A DNA stretch of 64,000 bases from Bradyrhizobium sp. MOS002 (GCF_003020115.1 NZ_PYFX01000001.1:124001-188000), one strand, 5' to 3'; positions 27,421 through 36,430 are shown, numbered from the stretch's first letter. Program-made: numbers and translations. The notes: generated by a model from the sequence alone, not told the origin.

Positions 27421-27825
27421 ATGGGCGGACTTTTGACGATGCGCGCGATCGTGCTGGGATTGTGCACCGCGATGGTGCTGGTGGTGCGGGTGGCCGAGGC
27501 GCAGATGCCCTTGCCGGCTGCAAAGCCGCCGGATGGCGCGACACTGTTCAAGCAGCAATGCGCGGTGTGCCACACCACGAACTTGTCAGAACCGGTGCGG
27601 CAGGGTCCGCCGCTGGTCGGGATCGTCGGGCGGGCCGCCGGCAAGGTCGAAGGCTTTCACTATTCGGAGCCCCTCGCAAAAGCAGCCTTCGCCTGGGACG
27701 AGACGAAGCTCGACGCCTGGCTGACCAATCCGCAAGCCGTGATTCCCGGCGTGGTCATGGTCTACCGGCAGGCGAAGCCGGAGACGCGCGCCGCCATCAT
27801 CGCCTTTCTCAGGGAGCAGAACTGA
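27421..27825 (+). CDS. Periplasmic mono-heme c-type cytochrome
   Basis: A 134-residue class I cytochrome c. A signal peptide ends around VAEAQ. The single heme-binding site CxxCH is CAVCH, in LFKQQCAVCHTTN. The distal Met ligand is likely in IPGVVMVYR. The C-terminal helix is ETRAAIIAFLREQ. The ATG at 27421 or at 27439 could start it. It lies directly before the VOC gene (TGA-ATG abutting) and upstream of a GMC dehydrogenase pair, for which it is a plausible electron acceptor. Confidence 0.88.
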   Translation: MGGLLTMRAIVLGLCTAMVLVVRVAEAQMPLPAAKPPDGATLFKQQCAVCHTTNLSEPVRQGPPLVGIVGRAAGKVEGFHYSEPLAKAAFAWDETKLDAWLTNPQAVIPGVVMVYRQAKPETRAAIIAFLREQN

Positions 27826-28221
27826 ATGGCGAAGCCGGTCCATTCCATGATCCGCGCACTCGAGGAGGCGCGCTCGCTCGACTTTTACCAGCGGGCCTTT
27901 GGCCTGGAAGTCACCGACCGTCTGAAGTTCGCAGACTTTGCCCTGATCTATCTGCGTCATCCCTCCTCGCCCTTCGAGGTGGAGCTGACGGTCAATTTCG
28001 ATCGCAAGGAGCCGTATGCGCTCGGCGACGGCTACGGACATCTTGCCGTGGTGGTCGAGGATCTCGATGCCGAACATGCCCGCTTCGAGCGCGAGAAGCT
28101 TGCACCGGGCCCGCTGCGCGACTTCAAGCACGACGGCAAAACGCTGGCGCGCTTCTTCTTCGTCAGTGATCCCGACGGCTACAAGATCGAGGTGATCCAG
28201 CGCGGCGGACGTTTCAACTGA
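27826..28221 (+). CDS. VOC/glyoxalase-family protein
   Basis: A 131-residue vicinal-oxygen-chelate protein. The N-terminus MAKPVHSMIRALEEARSLDFY and the C-terminus FFFVSDPDGYKIEVIQRGGRF give the two half-sites. The metal residues of GloA (His, Glu, His, Glu) map to His6, a Glu in FEVELT, His in GHLAVVV and Glu in YKIEVIQ, so a metal-dependent glyoxalase I-like activity is possible. Because it sits in a dehydrogenase operon, it may process a reactive carbonyl. This is inference. Confidence 0.85.
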   Translation: MAKPVHSMIRALEEARSLDFYQRAFGLEVTDRLKFADFALIYLRHPSSPFEVELTVNFDRKEPYALGDGYGHLAVVVEDLDAEHARFEREKLAPGPLRDFKHDGKTLARFFFVSDPDGYKIEVIQRGGRFN

Positions 28222-28266
28222 TCTGACCACAAAAATTCAAAATACAAAAATCGAAGGAGGAATGCC

Positions 28267-28815
28267 ATGAGAGAAGTCGATCGTCGAAGCAAGCACAGCC
28301 GCCGCGTCTTTCTCAAGGGCGCCGCGACCGCCGTCCCGGTCGCGGCAGTCGCGACCAGCGTCGCCGTCGGCATCGAGGGCGCATGGGCCGACGAGACAAG
28401 CGCGCTTTCGCCAGCGACGATGAAGACGCTGCTGAAGGTCGCGCGCGATATCTATCCGCACGACGTCCTCGGCGACAGCTACTACATCACCGCGATCAAG
28501 CCGTGGGACGGCAAGGCGGCGAAGGACGCGTCCGTCAAGTCGCTGATCAGCGACGGCATCACACGGCTCGACCAGAATGCGCGTGATCGCCACAAGGTGG
28601 CTTACGCTGAAGTGCCTTGGGAAGCCGACCGCGTGGTGCTCTTGAAGGAAATCGAGCAGAGCGACTTCTTCCAGAAGGTGCGCGGCGACCTCATCGTCTC
28701 TCTCTACAACCAGAAGGAGGTCTGGCCGCGGTTCGGCTACGAGGGCTCTTCCGCCGAGCACGGCGGCTACATCAACCGCGGCTTCGCCGACATCGACTGG
28801 CTGCCGAAGGCTTAA
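28267..28815 (+). CDS. Tat-exported small subunit of a GMC dehydrogenase (gluconate 2-dehydrogenase subunit 3-like)
   Basis: A 182-residue protein. A twin-arginine signal is clear: SRRVFLKGAATAVPVAAVA, with RR at 12-13 or so, cleaved near AWADE. The mature domain (LSPATMKTLLKVARDIYPHD … KKVWPRFGYEG-like end) resembles the gluconate 2-dehydrogenase gamma subunit family. It helps export or stabilise the folded flavoprotein through a hitchhiker mechanism. A GGAGG is at 28256-28260 (spacing 6). The flavoprotein gene follows after 29 bp. Confidence 0.85.
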   Translation: MREVDRRSKHSRRVFLKGAATAVPVAAVATSVAVGIEGAWADETSALSPATMKTLLKVARDIYPHDVLGDSYYITAIKPWDGKAAKDASVKSLISDGITRLDQNARDRHKVAYAEVPWEADRVVLLKEIEQSDFFQKVRGDLIVSLYNQKEVWPRFGYEGSSAEHGGYINRGFADIDWLPKA

Positions 28816-28844
28816 GGCCCACCCAACGGTTCAGGAGAACGCAT

Positions 28845-30413
28845 ATGGCAAAATTCGATCTGAACGACTCCAGCGTTGTGGTGATCGTCGGCTCCGGTGC
28901 CGGCGGCGGCACGCTGGGCAACGAACTCGCGCAGAAGGGCGTCAAGGTGGTTATCCTCGAAGCTGGCCCCCGAATCGAAAATCAGGACTTCGTCAACGAC
29001 GAGTGGGAGAGTTTCTCCCAGCTCGCCTGGACCGATGCGCGCACCACATCCGGAACCTGGCGCGTCGCCAAGGATTTTTCGGGTCTCCCCGCCTGGATCG
29101 TCAAGGCAGTTGGCGGCTCCACAACGCATTGGGCGGGCGCATCGCTGCGCTTCGACGAGCACGAGTTCAGGGTGAAGAGCACTTACGGCAGCCTTCCCGG
29201 CGCCAACCTGCTGAACTGGCCGGTCACGCTCGCCGAGATGGAGCCTTGGTACGCCAAGGCCGAGAACAAGATGGGGGTGACCCGCACCAACGGCATTCCC
29301 GGGCTTCCCGGCAACAATAACTTCAAGGTGCTGGAGGCCGGCGCAAAGAAGCTCGGCTACAAGACTGTGCATACCGGCAACATGGCGATCAACAGCCAGC
29401 CGCGCGACGACCGCGGCGCCTGTCAGCAGATCGGCTTCTGCTTCCAGGGCTGCAAGTCCGGCGCGAAATGGTCGACGCTCTACACCGAGATCCCCAAGGG
29501 CGAGGCGACCGGCAATCTCGAGGTCCGGCCGAGCAGCATGGCGATCAAGATCGAGCACGACGCCGGCGGCAAGGTCACCGGCGTCGTCTACGCCGACGCA
29601 ACAGGCGCGATGCAGAGGCAGAAGGCGCGCATCGTCGCGGTGGCCGGCAATTCGATCGAAAGCCCGCGGCTGCTGTTGAACAGCGCATCCACGATGTTTC
29701 CCGATGGCCTCGGCAACTCAAGCGGCCAGGTCGGCCGCAACTACATGCGCCACATGACCGGCAGCGTCTACGCCGTGTTCGAGAAATCGGTGCACATGTA
29801 TCGCGGCACCACCATGGCCGGCATCGTCCGCGACGAGGCCGCCAACAACCCGAAGCGCGGCTTCGTCGGCGGCTACGAGATGGAGACACTGTCGATCGGA
29901 CTGCCGTTCATGGCCGCGTTCCTCAACCCCGGCGCCTGGGGACGTCCGTTCACCGCCGCGCTCGACGGCTATCCGCGGATGGCCGGGATGTGGCTGGTCG
30001 GCGAGGACATGCCGCAGGAGACCAACCGCATCACGCTCGATCCTGTCGTGAAGGACAAGTTCGGTCAGCCGGTCGCGAGCGTCCACTTCGACGACCATCC
30101 CAACGACATCGCAATGCGCGCGCACGCCTACAAGCAGGGCGCTGCGGTTTACGATGCCGTCGGCGCCACCGTGAGCTATCCGACACCGCCCTATCCGAGC
30201 ACGCACAATCTCGGGACCAACCGGATGAGCGAGAAGCCCAGGGATGGCGTGGTCAACAAGTTCGGTCAAAGCCACGACGTCAAGAACCTGTTCGTCTCCG
30301 ACGGCAGCCAGTTCACCAGCGGTGCTGCCTGCAATCCGACGCTGACCATCGTTTCGCTGGCGATCCGGCAGGCGGATTACATTGCAAGTGCGATGCAGAA
30401 GAAGGAGATCTGA
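28845..30413 (+). CDS. GMC-family FAD-dependent oxidoreductase (large subunit)
   Basis: A 522-residue flavoprotein. The dinucleotide-binding motif is VVVIVGSGAGGGTLGNELAQ with the Glu in LEAGPR. The C-terminal GMC signature has STHNLGTNRM (catalytic-region His) and SDGSQFTSGAACNPTLT. It lacks its own signal peptide, so it probably rides with the Tat-tagged small subunit. The ATG at 28845 follows AGGAG by 7 bp. Relatives oxidise sugar alcohols, gluconate or other polyols and pass electrons to a c-type cytochrome; the substrate here cannot be deduced. Confidence 0.9.
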   Translation: MAKFDLNDSSVVVIVGSGAGGGTLGNELAQKGVKVVILEAGPRIENQDFVNDEWESFSQLAWTDARTTSGTWRVAKDFSGLPAWIVKAVGGSTTHWAGASLRFDEHEFRVKSTYGSLPGANLLNWPVTLAEMEPWYAKAENKMGVTRTNGIPGLPGNNNFKVLEAGAKKLGYKTVHTGNMAINSQPRDDRGACQQIGFCFQGCKSGAKWSTLYTEIPKGEATGNLEVRPSSMAIKIEHDAGGKVTGVVYADATGAMQRQKARIVAVAGNSIESPRLLLNSASTMFPDGLGNSSGQVGRNYMRHMTGSVYAVFEKSVHMYRGTTMAGIVRDEAANNPKRGFVGGYEMETLSIGLPFMAAFLNPGAWGRPFTAALDGYPRMAGMWLVGEDMPQETNRITLDPVVKDKFGQPVASVHFDDHPNDIAMRAHAYKQGAAVYDAVGATVSYPTPPYPSTHNLGTNRMSEKPRDGVVNKFGQSHDVKNLFVSDGSQFTSGAACNPTLTIVSLAIRQADYIASAMQKKEI

Positions 30414-30457
30414 GGTCCGACGTCCATCGGCTCGGAATGGAGCACACCGCTCCCTCC

Positions 30458-30546
30458 CCGTCATTGCGAGCGAAGCGAAGCAATCCAGCATCCCACCGCG
30501 GTGACGGTCTGGATTGCTTCGTGGCAAGAGCTCCTCGCAATGACGG
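30458..30546. repeat. Palindromic repeat, CCGTCATTGCGAG family, copy 1
   Basis: Imperfect inverted repeat with ends CCGTCATTGCGAGCGAAGC and CTCGCAATGACGG and inner arms GAAGCAATCCAG/CTGGATTGCTTC. It lies between the GMC gene and the minus-strand RHH gene. A second member is at 36344-36430. Confidence 0.85.
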
Positions 30547-30551
30547 TAGGG

Positions 30552-30869
30552 CTATTCAGCCGCATCAAGAATGGGCGCAACGGCGACCTTGAAATCCCGT
30601 ACCGGCGCCACGCTCCGGGAGCGATAGATCAGGCAGGAGCAGCGCAGCAACGAGGCGAAATTGTTGACCTCGCCGTGATGGTCGAGCACCTCGTTGTAGA
30701 GCGTCGTCAGGAACTTGCCGACGCTCATGTTCTCCTTGGCCGCGATCTCCTCCAGCGTGTCCCAGAACGCCATTTCCAGACGGATCGAGGTGCAATGCCC
30801 ACCGATCCGCAATGAGCGGGTCTGGGATTCGTAGTCGCGTTGGGGCTGATGCGCGAAGAGATGGCACAT
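30552..30869 (-). CDS. Ribbon-helix-helix domain protein
   Basis: A 105-residue protein that resembles the RHH_4-type family. The predicted beta strand is GGHCTSIRLEMAFWDTLEEI, followed by helices A-A-K-E-N-M-S-V-G-K-F and TTLYNEVLDHHGEVNNFAS. The N-terminus MCHLFAHQPQRDYESQTRSL is typical of this family. The ATG at 30869 has GGGAGGA 5 bp upstream; the frame upstream is not conserved-looking. It is probably a small DNA-binding regulator. Its target is unknown. Confidence 0.8.
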   Translation of the reverse strand: MCHLFAHQPQRDYESQTRSLRIGGHCTSIRLEMAFWDTLEEIAAKENMSVGKFLTTLYNEVLDHHGEVNNFASLLRCSCLIYRSRSVAPVRDFKVAVAPILDAAE

Positions 30870-31133
30870 GGCGTCCTCCCGTCCTGTTGCCGTTTTTTTC
30901 ATGATGCTACACCGCAGCCCGGTACCCCACAATCGGGACGGCAGCCGGAGATCGGTCCACCCGATTGCACGATTTTGTCGAACGTCCAATCTCTTCAATG
31001 TGATAGACAGCCCTCTTCCCCAGCCCGCCACGTTCCTGTTGCCCAACACATGCTTTTGACGCAACACGGCCTAGAATAGTGCTGTCAGCGAATCCAGATC
31101 GAAGCCCAAGATCGAAACCCAAGATCGAGTTTC

Positions 31134-32945
31134 ATGCCCGTCCGCCAATTGCCAGAACAGGTCGTCAACCGCATTGCCGCCGGCGAGGTGGTCGAACGTC
31201 CCGCGAGCGTGGTCAAGGAACTGGTCGAGAACGCCATTGATGCCGGCGCGAGCCGGATCGACGTCTTCACCGATGGCGGCGGGCGCCGGCGGATCGGCAT
31301 CACCGACGACGGCGGCGGCATGACCGCCAGGGACCTGTCACTGGCGGTCGAGCGTCACGCCACCTCCAAGCTCGACGACGAGGACTTGCTGCAGATCCGC
31401 ACGCTCGGATTCCGCGGCGAGGCGCTGCCCTCGATCGGCTCTGTGGCGCGGCTCTCCATCACCACGCGGCATGCCAGCGAGCCGCACGCCTGGGCGCTCA
31501 ATGTCGAGGGCGGCGAGAAGTCCGAGATCATGCCGGCCGCGCTCGCGCATGGCACGCGGGTCGAGGTCAATGACCTCTTCTACGCGACGCCGGCGCGGCT
31601 GAAATTCTTGAAGACCGACCGGACCGAGGCGGAAGCGATCCGTGAGGTGGTGCGGCGGCTGGCGATGGCGCGGCCCGAAATCGCCTTCACGCTCGCGGGC
31701 GAAGAGCGCACCCCGGTGACCTGGGCTGCGGCGCTGCCCGGCGTCGCCGGTCGCCTGACGCGTCTCGGCGACATCCTGGGGGCAGAGTTCCGCAGCCATG
31801 CCATCGAGGTCCATGCCGAGCGCGAGGGTGTGGTGGTCGCCGGCTATGCCGCAGGACCCGCGCTGACCAAAGCCAACGCGCTCGGGCAATATCTCTTCGT
31901 CAACGGCCGCCCAGTGCGCGACAAGCTGATCCTCGGCGCAGTGCGCGGGGCCTATTCCGACTATCTGCCGCGCGACCGTCATCCGGTGCTGGCGCTGTTC
32001 GTCACGCTCGATCCGCGCGAGGTCGACGCCAATGTGCATCCGGCCAAGACCGAGGTGCGGTTTCGCAACGCAGGCCTCGTCCGCGCGCTGATCGTGCACG
32101 GATTGAAGGAAGGGCTTGCACGGGAGGGCCGGCGTACGGCCGCCAACAGCGGCGAGAGCGCGCTGTCGTCGTTCCGCCCCGCATTCACGCCGCGCCCGGC
32201 AAGCTGGGACTGGCGGGCGTCGCCATCCGCCCCCGTCGCGCCGATGCCGTCATTCGACGGTGCCGCCGCGCCCGCCTTCGCCGAGCGCGCACAGGCCGCG
32301 TTCGACGTTGGCGCGCCCAGCGCGGACGTGCGGATCGAAACCCAGCCCGCCGGCGAGCTGGTCGACCGCCCGCTCGGCGCTGCGCGCACGCAGATTCACG
32401 AGACCTATATCGTCTCGCAGACCCGCGACGGCCTGATCATCGTCGACCAGCACGCCGCGCATGAACGCATCGTCTACGAGCGGCTGAAGGCCTCGCTGGC
32501 GGCCAACGGCGTGCAGCGGCAGATCCTGCTGATCCCCGAGATCGTCGAGATGGACGAAGCCACGGTGGAGCGCCTGCTCGAGCGCAGCGAGGAGCTGGCG
32601 TCGTTTGGCCTTGCGATCGAATCCTTCGGCCCCGGCGCGGTCGCGGTGCGCGAGACGCCGTCGTTGCTCGGCAAGACCAACGCGGGCGGGCTCTTGCGCG
32701 ATCTTTCCGAGCACATGGCCGAGTGGGACGAGGCGCTGCCTCTGGAGCGCCGCCTGATGCACGTCGCCGCCACCATGGCCTGCCACGGCTCGGTGCGCGC
32801 CGGCCGAAGGCTGCGGCCGGAGGAGATGAACGCCCTGCTCCGCGAGATGGAGGACACCCCGAACTCCGGCCAGTGCAATCACGGCCGCCCGACCTATGTC
32901 GAGCTGAAGCTGAGCGACGTGGAGAAGCTGTTCGGGCGGAGGTGA
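31134..32945 (+). CDS. mutL: DNA mismatch repair protein MutL
   Basis: A 603-residue mismatch-repair matchmaker. The GHKL ATPase N-terminus shows VVKELVENAIDAGA, DDGGGM, TLGFRGEALPSI and HGTRVEVNDLF. A Pro/Ala-rich linker (about 340-410) precedes the C-terminal dimerisation domain. That domain carries DQHAAHERIVYE, matching the DQHA-x2-E-x4-E metal-site motif of nicking MutL homologues, so this MutL should have latent endonuclease activity (the organism is expected to lack MutH). The ATG is at 31134. Confidence 0.97.
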   Translation: MPVRQLPEQVVNRIAAGEVVERPASVVKELVENAIDAGASRIDVFTDGGGRRRIGITDDGGGMTARDLSLAVERHATSKLDDEDLLQIRTLGFRGEALPSIGSVARLSITTRHASEPHAWALNVEGGEKSEIMPAALAHGTRVEVNDLFYATPARLKFLKTDRTEAEAIREVVRRLAMARPEIAFTLAGEERTPVTWAAALPGVAGRLTRLGDILGAEFRSHAIEVHAEREGVVVAGYAAGPALTKANALGQYLFVNGRPVRDKLILGAVRGAYSDYLPRDRHPVLALFVTLDPREVDANVHPAKTEVRFRNAGLVRALIVHGLKEGLAREGRRTAANSGESALSSFRPAFTPRPASWDWRASPSAPVAPMPSFDGAAAPAFAERAQAAFDVGAPSADVRIETQPAGELVDRPLGAARTQIHETYIVSQTRDGLIIVDQHAAHERIVYERLKASLAANGVQRQILLIPEIVEMDEATVERLLERSEELASFGLAIESFGPGAVAVRETPSLLGKTNAGGLLRDLSEHMAEWDEALPLERRLMHVAATMACHGSVRAGRRLRPEEMNALLREMEDTPNSGQCNHGRPTYVELKLSDVEKLFGRR

Positions 32946-32949
32946 TTTC

Positions 32950-33037
32950 GTAGGGTGGGTTAGCGAAGCGTAACCCACCTCTTTGGTATCCGCGCAAACA
33001 GAAGTGGTGGGTTACGCCTTCGGCTAACCCACCCTAC
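32950..33037. repeat. Palindromic repeat, GTAGGGTGGGTTAG family, copy 1
   Basis: Inverted repeat between the convergent mutL and rsmD genes. The left arm GTAGGGTGGGTTAGCGAAGC is mirrored by GCTAACCCACCCTAC. Inner GTAACCCACC/GGTGGGTTAC arms pair as well. The second member is at 49115-49253. Confidence 0.88.
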
Positions 33038-33052
33038 GCACCGAGTGCAAGG

Positions 33053-33607
33053 CTACGGCCTCTTCAAAAACACGAACTCCGTGTCGTCATACGCCCGCCG
33101 CTCCAATTCCTCGTAACCCTCAGGCGTCACGAACTGCGCGGCCTTCGCTTCCTCGACAACCAGCAGCGCGCCCGGCGCCAGCCAGCCGCCGTCGCGCAAG
33201 GAGGCGAGCGCCTTCTCCGCAAACCCCTTGCCATAGGGCGGATCGAGGAACACCAGCGAGAACGGCTCGACCGGATGTGCAGGCCCGAGATCGGTCGCAT
33301 CGCGGCGATAGACTTTTGTCACGCCACCCAAGCCCAGCGTCTCGACATTGTTCCGCAGCAGGGCGCGCGCTTCCGCGCCGTTGTCGACAAACAGCGTGAA
33401 CTTCGCGCCGCGTGACGACGCTTCGATGCCCAACGCGCCGGTGCCGGCGAAGAGATCGAGCACGCGCGCGTCCGCAATCGGATCGTCATAGGCGTGCACG
33501 AGGATGTTGAACACGGACTCGCGCAGGCGGTCCGCCGTGGGGCGGATGTCGCGCGAGGACGGTGAGGCCAGATTGCGCCCCTTCAATCGACCGCCGACGA
33601 CGCGCAA
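33053..33607 (-). CDS. rsmD: 16S rRNA (guanine966-N2)-methyltransferase RsmD
   Basis: A 184-residue SAM methyltransferase. The N-terminus is MRVVGGRLKGRNLASPSSRD with R-P-T-A-D-R-L-R-E, motif I is VLDLFAGTGALGIEASSRGA, and the catalytic motif IV is FLDPPYGKG. It modifies G966 of 16S rRNA. It is 2 bp downstream of the pseudouridine synthase gene on the same strand, making an rRNA-modification pair. Confidence 0.95.
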   Translation of the reverse strand: MRVVGGRLKGRNLASPSSRDIRPTADRLRESVFNILVHAYDDPIADARVLDLFAGTGALGIEASSRGAKFTLFVDNGAEARALLRNNVETLGLGGVTKVYRRDATDLGPAHPVEPFSLVFLDPPYGKGFAEKALASLRDGGWLAPGALLVVEEAKAAQFVTPEGYEELERRAYDDTEFVFLKRP

Positions 33608-33609
33608 CG

Positions 33610-35757
33610 TCAGTCCTCCTTCGGCGCCAGATCGCGCTTGCCGTGATAGCCGCGCTTGGGACGGCGCGGCGGGCCGTAGCCGCTCGCCTCAGCCTCGTTG
33701 CGCTCGCGCGCTTCCTCGCTGCCGGTACGTTGCACCAGCACGCGGCGGCCCTTGCGGTCGTTGATCACGCCGCGCTTGGTCGCCGGCTTCTTCTCGCGCG
33801 GCGCGTCGTCTCCCTCATGCGAGGCAGATTTCTGCGGCACGTCGAACTGCGCGCCCGATTTCTCGATGATCTTTTCGCCGAGCTGGTCGCGCAGCACCCG
33901 GGACTTGATCTCCTCGACCTGGCCCTCGGGGACCTCGCCGAGCTGGAACGGGCCGTAGGAGACCCGGATCAGCCGGTTCACCTCGAGTCCGAGATGAGCG
34001 CAGACGTTGCGCACTTCGCGGTTCTTGCCCTCGCGGATCGCGAACACCAGCCAGACATTGGCGCCCTGGTCACGCTCCAGCGTCGCGTCGATCGGACCGT
34101 ATTTGATGCCCTCGATCTCGATGCCGTTCTTCAGTTCGTCGAGCTGCGCCTGCGTGACGTCGCCATGGGCGCGGACACGGTAGCGGCGCAGCCAGCCGGT
34201 GTCCGGCAGCTCGAGCGTGCGCGCGAGCCCGCCATCATTGGTGAGCAGCAGCAGGCCTTCGGTGTTGAAGTCGAGCCGGCCGACACTGATCAGCCGCGGC
34301 AGACCTTCGGGCAAATTGTCGAACACGGTCGGACGTCCCTCGGGATCGTCATGCGTCGTCATCAGGCCGCGCGGCTTGTGATAGAGGAACAGCCGCGTCC
34401 GCTCGCGCTCCGGCAACGGCTTGCCGTCGACGGTGACGACATCGTTCGAGGTGATGTCGAGCGCCGGCGAATTGATGACACGGCCGTTGACGCTGACGCG
34501 GCCCTGCGTGACCATCTCCTCGGCATCGCGGCGCGAGGCGAGGCCCGCACGCGACAGCACCTTGGCGATACGCTCGCCGGCCTTCTTCGGCTTGGCCTCT
34601 TCCTCGCGGCGCGGCCGCCGCTCAGAATCACGATCGCGCTCGCGATAGGCGCCGCGACCGCCGAAGGCCGGACGCTTCTCGAAGATCCTGCTCTCATCCT
34701 CGTTTTCGCGGCGTGGACGATCGCCGGAACGCGCTTCGCTGCGGGGATGCTCGTGCCAGTCGGAGCGGCCCTCGGAGCGCTCGCGCGGACGATCGAATTT
34801 CGGGCGATCGCCGCCGCGATCGAACCTGGGACGATCATCGCGTGGGCGATCAAACTTGGGACGATCGAATTTGGGCCGCTCGCGAAACGGACGGTCACCC
34901 GATGGACGATCGTCGCGCGAACGCGAAAAGCGCGGACGGTCTTCGCCGCCGCCTTGCCGGTCGTCGCGCTTCTGCCACGGCTTGTCTCCACCGCGGTCGC
35001 TGCCGCCAAAATCCTTGCGCGGACCCTTGCTGAAATCCTTGCGCGGCGGCCGGTCGCCGCGCGGGGCCGCATCGCGCTTCTGCCAGGGTTTTGAATCGCT
35101 GCGCTCGCTGCGATTGCGGTCCGGAGCACCGCGCGAAAACTTCCGCTCGCCGTCGAACTTGCGTTCCGGACGGTCGCCACGCGGCGCGTAAGGTCGCTTG
35201 TCGCCAAACTTCGCGTCACCGGTTCGGCCGGCCGGACGGGAATCGTCGCGATCCCTGCGCGGCGGACGGTCATCACGCCCATAGGAGGGGCGATCACCGC
35301 GCGGCTTGAACAGCCGCTTCTCGCCATCGCGCGAGGGGCGATCAGAAAATGGGCGGTCGCCACGGGGCTTGAACGGGCGCTTCTCGCCGTCGCGCGACGG
35401 ACGATCGGAAAACGGACGGTCTGCACGCGGCTTGAAGGGCCGATCGCCACGCGGCTTGAAGCTGCGCTCGCCACGATCCTCGCCGCGCGGCCGGTCTTCG
35501 CGGGGCCGGTCTTGGCGATTGAACTTCGGACGGTCGCCGAAATCGCGGCGCGGGGCATCGCCCTCCTCGCGGCGGCGGAACGGTTGACCCTCGCGGGGCG
35601 GGCGGGCGTCGCCTTTGTCCCCAGGAGGGCCGCGCTTGGCGAACTTCTTGTCGGGCCCGCGGGGCTTGCCGGAGCGGCCCTTCGCGGGGCCTCCCTTGGC
35701 CGGGCCGCGATCACGCCGGCCGCGGGAATCGTTGTCTTTGTCGCTGTCGCGAGGCAT
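33610..35757 (-). CDS. Large-subunit rRNA pseudouridine synthase (RluB/RsuA family) with a long disordered N-terminus
   Basis: A 715-residue protein, two to three times the family norm. Residues 1 to about 390 are low-complexity and rich in Arg, Asp, Pro, Gly and Phe, with repeated GDRPF-, RDDRP- and KFDRP-type units. An S4 RNA-binding domain follows (about 392-440; ERIAKVLSRAGLASRRDAEE). The catalytic domain has Asp near residue 495 in GRLDFNTEGLLLLTNDG, and KNREVRNVCAHLGLEVNRLI. A basic tail of about 90 residues ends the protein. It likely isomerises a uridine in 23S rRNA (RluB-type U2605). The extension may bind RNA or phase-separate; this is inference. The ATG at 35757 (MPRDSDKDND) is preferred over GTG 35769. 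Confidence 0.9.
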   Translation of the reverse strand: MPRDSDKDNDSRGRRDRGPAKGGPAKGRSGKPRGPDKKFAKRGPPGDKGDARPPREGQPFRRREEGDAPRRDFGDRPKFNRQDRPREDRPRGEDRGERSFKPRGDRPFKPRADRPFSDRPSRDGEKRPFKPRGDRPFSDRPSRDGEKRLFKPRGDRPSYGRDDRPPRRDRDDSRPAGRTGDAKFGDKRPYAPRGDRPERKFDGERKFSRGAPDRNRSERSDSKPWQKRDAAPRGDRPPRKDFSKGPRKDFGGSDRGGDKPWQKRDDRQGGGEDRPRFSRSRDDRPSGDRPFRERPKFDRPKFDRPRDDRPRFDRGGDRPKFDRPRERSEGRSDWHEHPRSEARSGDRPRRENEDESRIFEKRPAFGGRGAYRERDRDSERRPRREEEAKPKKAGERIAKVLSRAGLASRRDAEEMVTQGRVSVNGRVINSPALDITSNDVVTVDGKPLPERERTRLFLYHKPRGLMTTHDDPEGRPTVFDNLPEGLPRLISVGRLDFNTEGLLLLTNDGGLARTLELPDTGWLRRYRVRAHGDVTQAQLDELKNGIEIEGIKYGPIDATLERDQGANVWLVFAIREGKNREVRNVCAHLGLEVNRLIRVSYGPFQLGEVPEGQVEEIKSRVLRDQLGEKIIEKSGAQFDVPQKSASHEGDDAPREKKPATKRGVINDRKGRRVLVQRTGSEEARERNEAEASGYGPPRRPKRGYHGKRDLAPKED

Positions 35758-35876
35758 GAATAATCTCACTCAGGGGGTGGCCAGAAAGCATTGTGCGCGC
35801 TCGTCTCGAGCCGCATGCTCAGGCAAATTCGGTAAGCACTTCTGCTGAAGGCGCAGCTACTAGCAGGTTTCTCGGG

Positions 35877-36335
35877 ATGATACGAGGCTTGAAAGCCCCC
35901 TCTTTCATGGATTTGGCGCTCAAAACGGCCGAAAACGCCGGAAAGGCGGGCGAAGTTCCGATCGGATGCGTCGTGGTCCGCAATTACGAGGTCATCGCCA
36001 CCGCGGCAAACCGGACGCTGACCGACTACGACCCCACGGCTCATGCCGAGATCGTCGCGCTGCGCGAGGCGGCCAAGAAAATCGGCAGCGAGCGCCTGGT
36101 CGACTGCGACCTCTACGTGACGCTGGAGCCGTGCACCATGTGTGCGGGCGCGATCTCGTTTGCAAGGGTGAGGCGGCTCTATTACGGCGCCGCCGACCCC
36201 AAGGGCGGCGCGGTTGAATCAGGCGTGCGGTTCTTCACGCAGCCGACCTGCCATCACGTCCCGGACGTCTATTCCGGGGTCGGCGAAAGCGAGTCGGCGC
36301 GGCTGCTCAAGGACTTCTTTCGGGAGCGGCGGTAG
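35877..36335 (+). CDS. tadA: tRNA-specific adenosine deaminase TadA
   Basis: A 152-residue zinc deaminase that makes inosine at tRNA-Arg(ACG) position 34. The catalytic HAE motif is at His56-Glu58 (DPTAHAEIVAL) and the zinc cysteines are Cys86 and Cys89 in LEPCTMCAGAI. The ATG at 35877 gives MIRGLKAPSF; the ATG at 35907 is the other option. It is divergent from the pseudouridine synthase gene, with a 119-bp gap. Confidence 0.95.
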   Translation: MIRGLKAPSFMDLALKTAENAGKAGEVPIGCVVVRNYEVIATAANRTLTDYDPTAHAEIVALREAAKKIGSERLVDCDLYVTLEPCTMCAGAISFARVRRLYYGAADPKGGAVESGVRFFTQPTCHHVPDVYSGVGESESARLLKDFFRERR

Positions 36336-36343
36336 GCCTCTCC

Positions 36344-36430
36344 CCGTCATTGCGAGGAGCGAAGCGACGAAGCAATCCAGACTGCCGCCGCGGAAAGAGC
36401 CTGGATTGCTTCGCTTCGCTCGCAATGACG
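36344..36430. repeat. Palindromic repeat, CCGTCATTGCGAG family, copy 2
   Basis: Imperfect inverted repeat with ends CGTCATTGCGAGGAGCGAAG and CGCTCGCAATGACG and inner AGCAATCCAG/CTGGATTGCT arms. It lies between the convergent tadA and dehalogenase-like genes and is the sister of 30458-30546. Confidence 0.85.

Noticed and set aside
33562..35094. Long plus-strand open frame (510 codons) opposite the pseudouridine synthase
   Set aside because: It is antisense to the Arg/Asp-rich repeats of the minus-strand gene. The translation is low-complexity Ala/Leu/Arg without a fold, while the minus strand has S4 and catalytic motifs.
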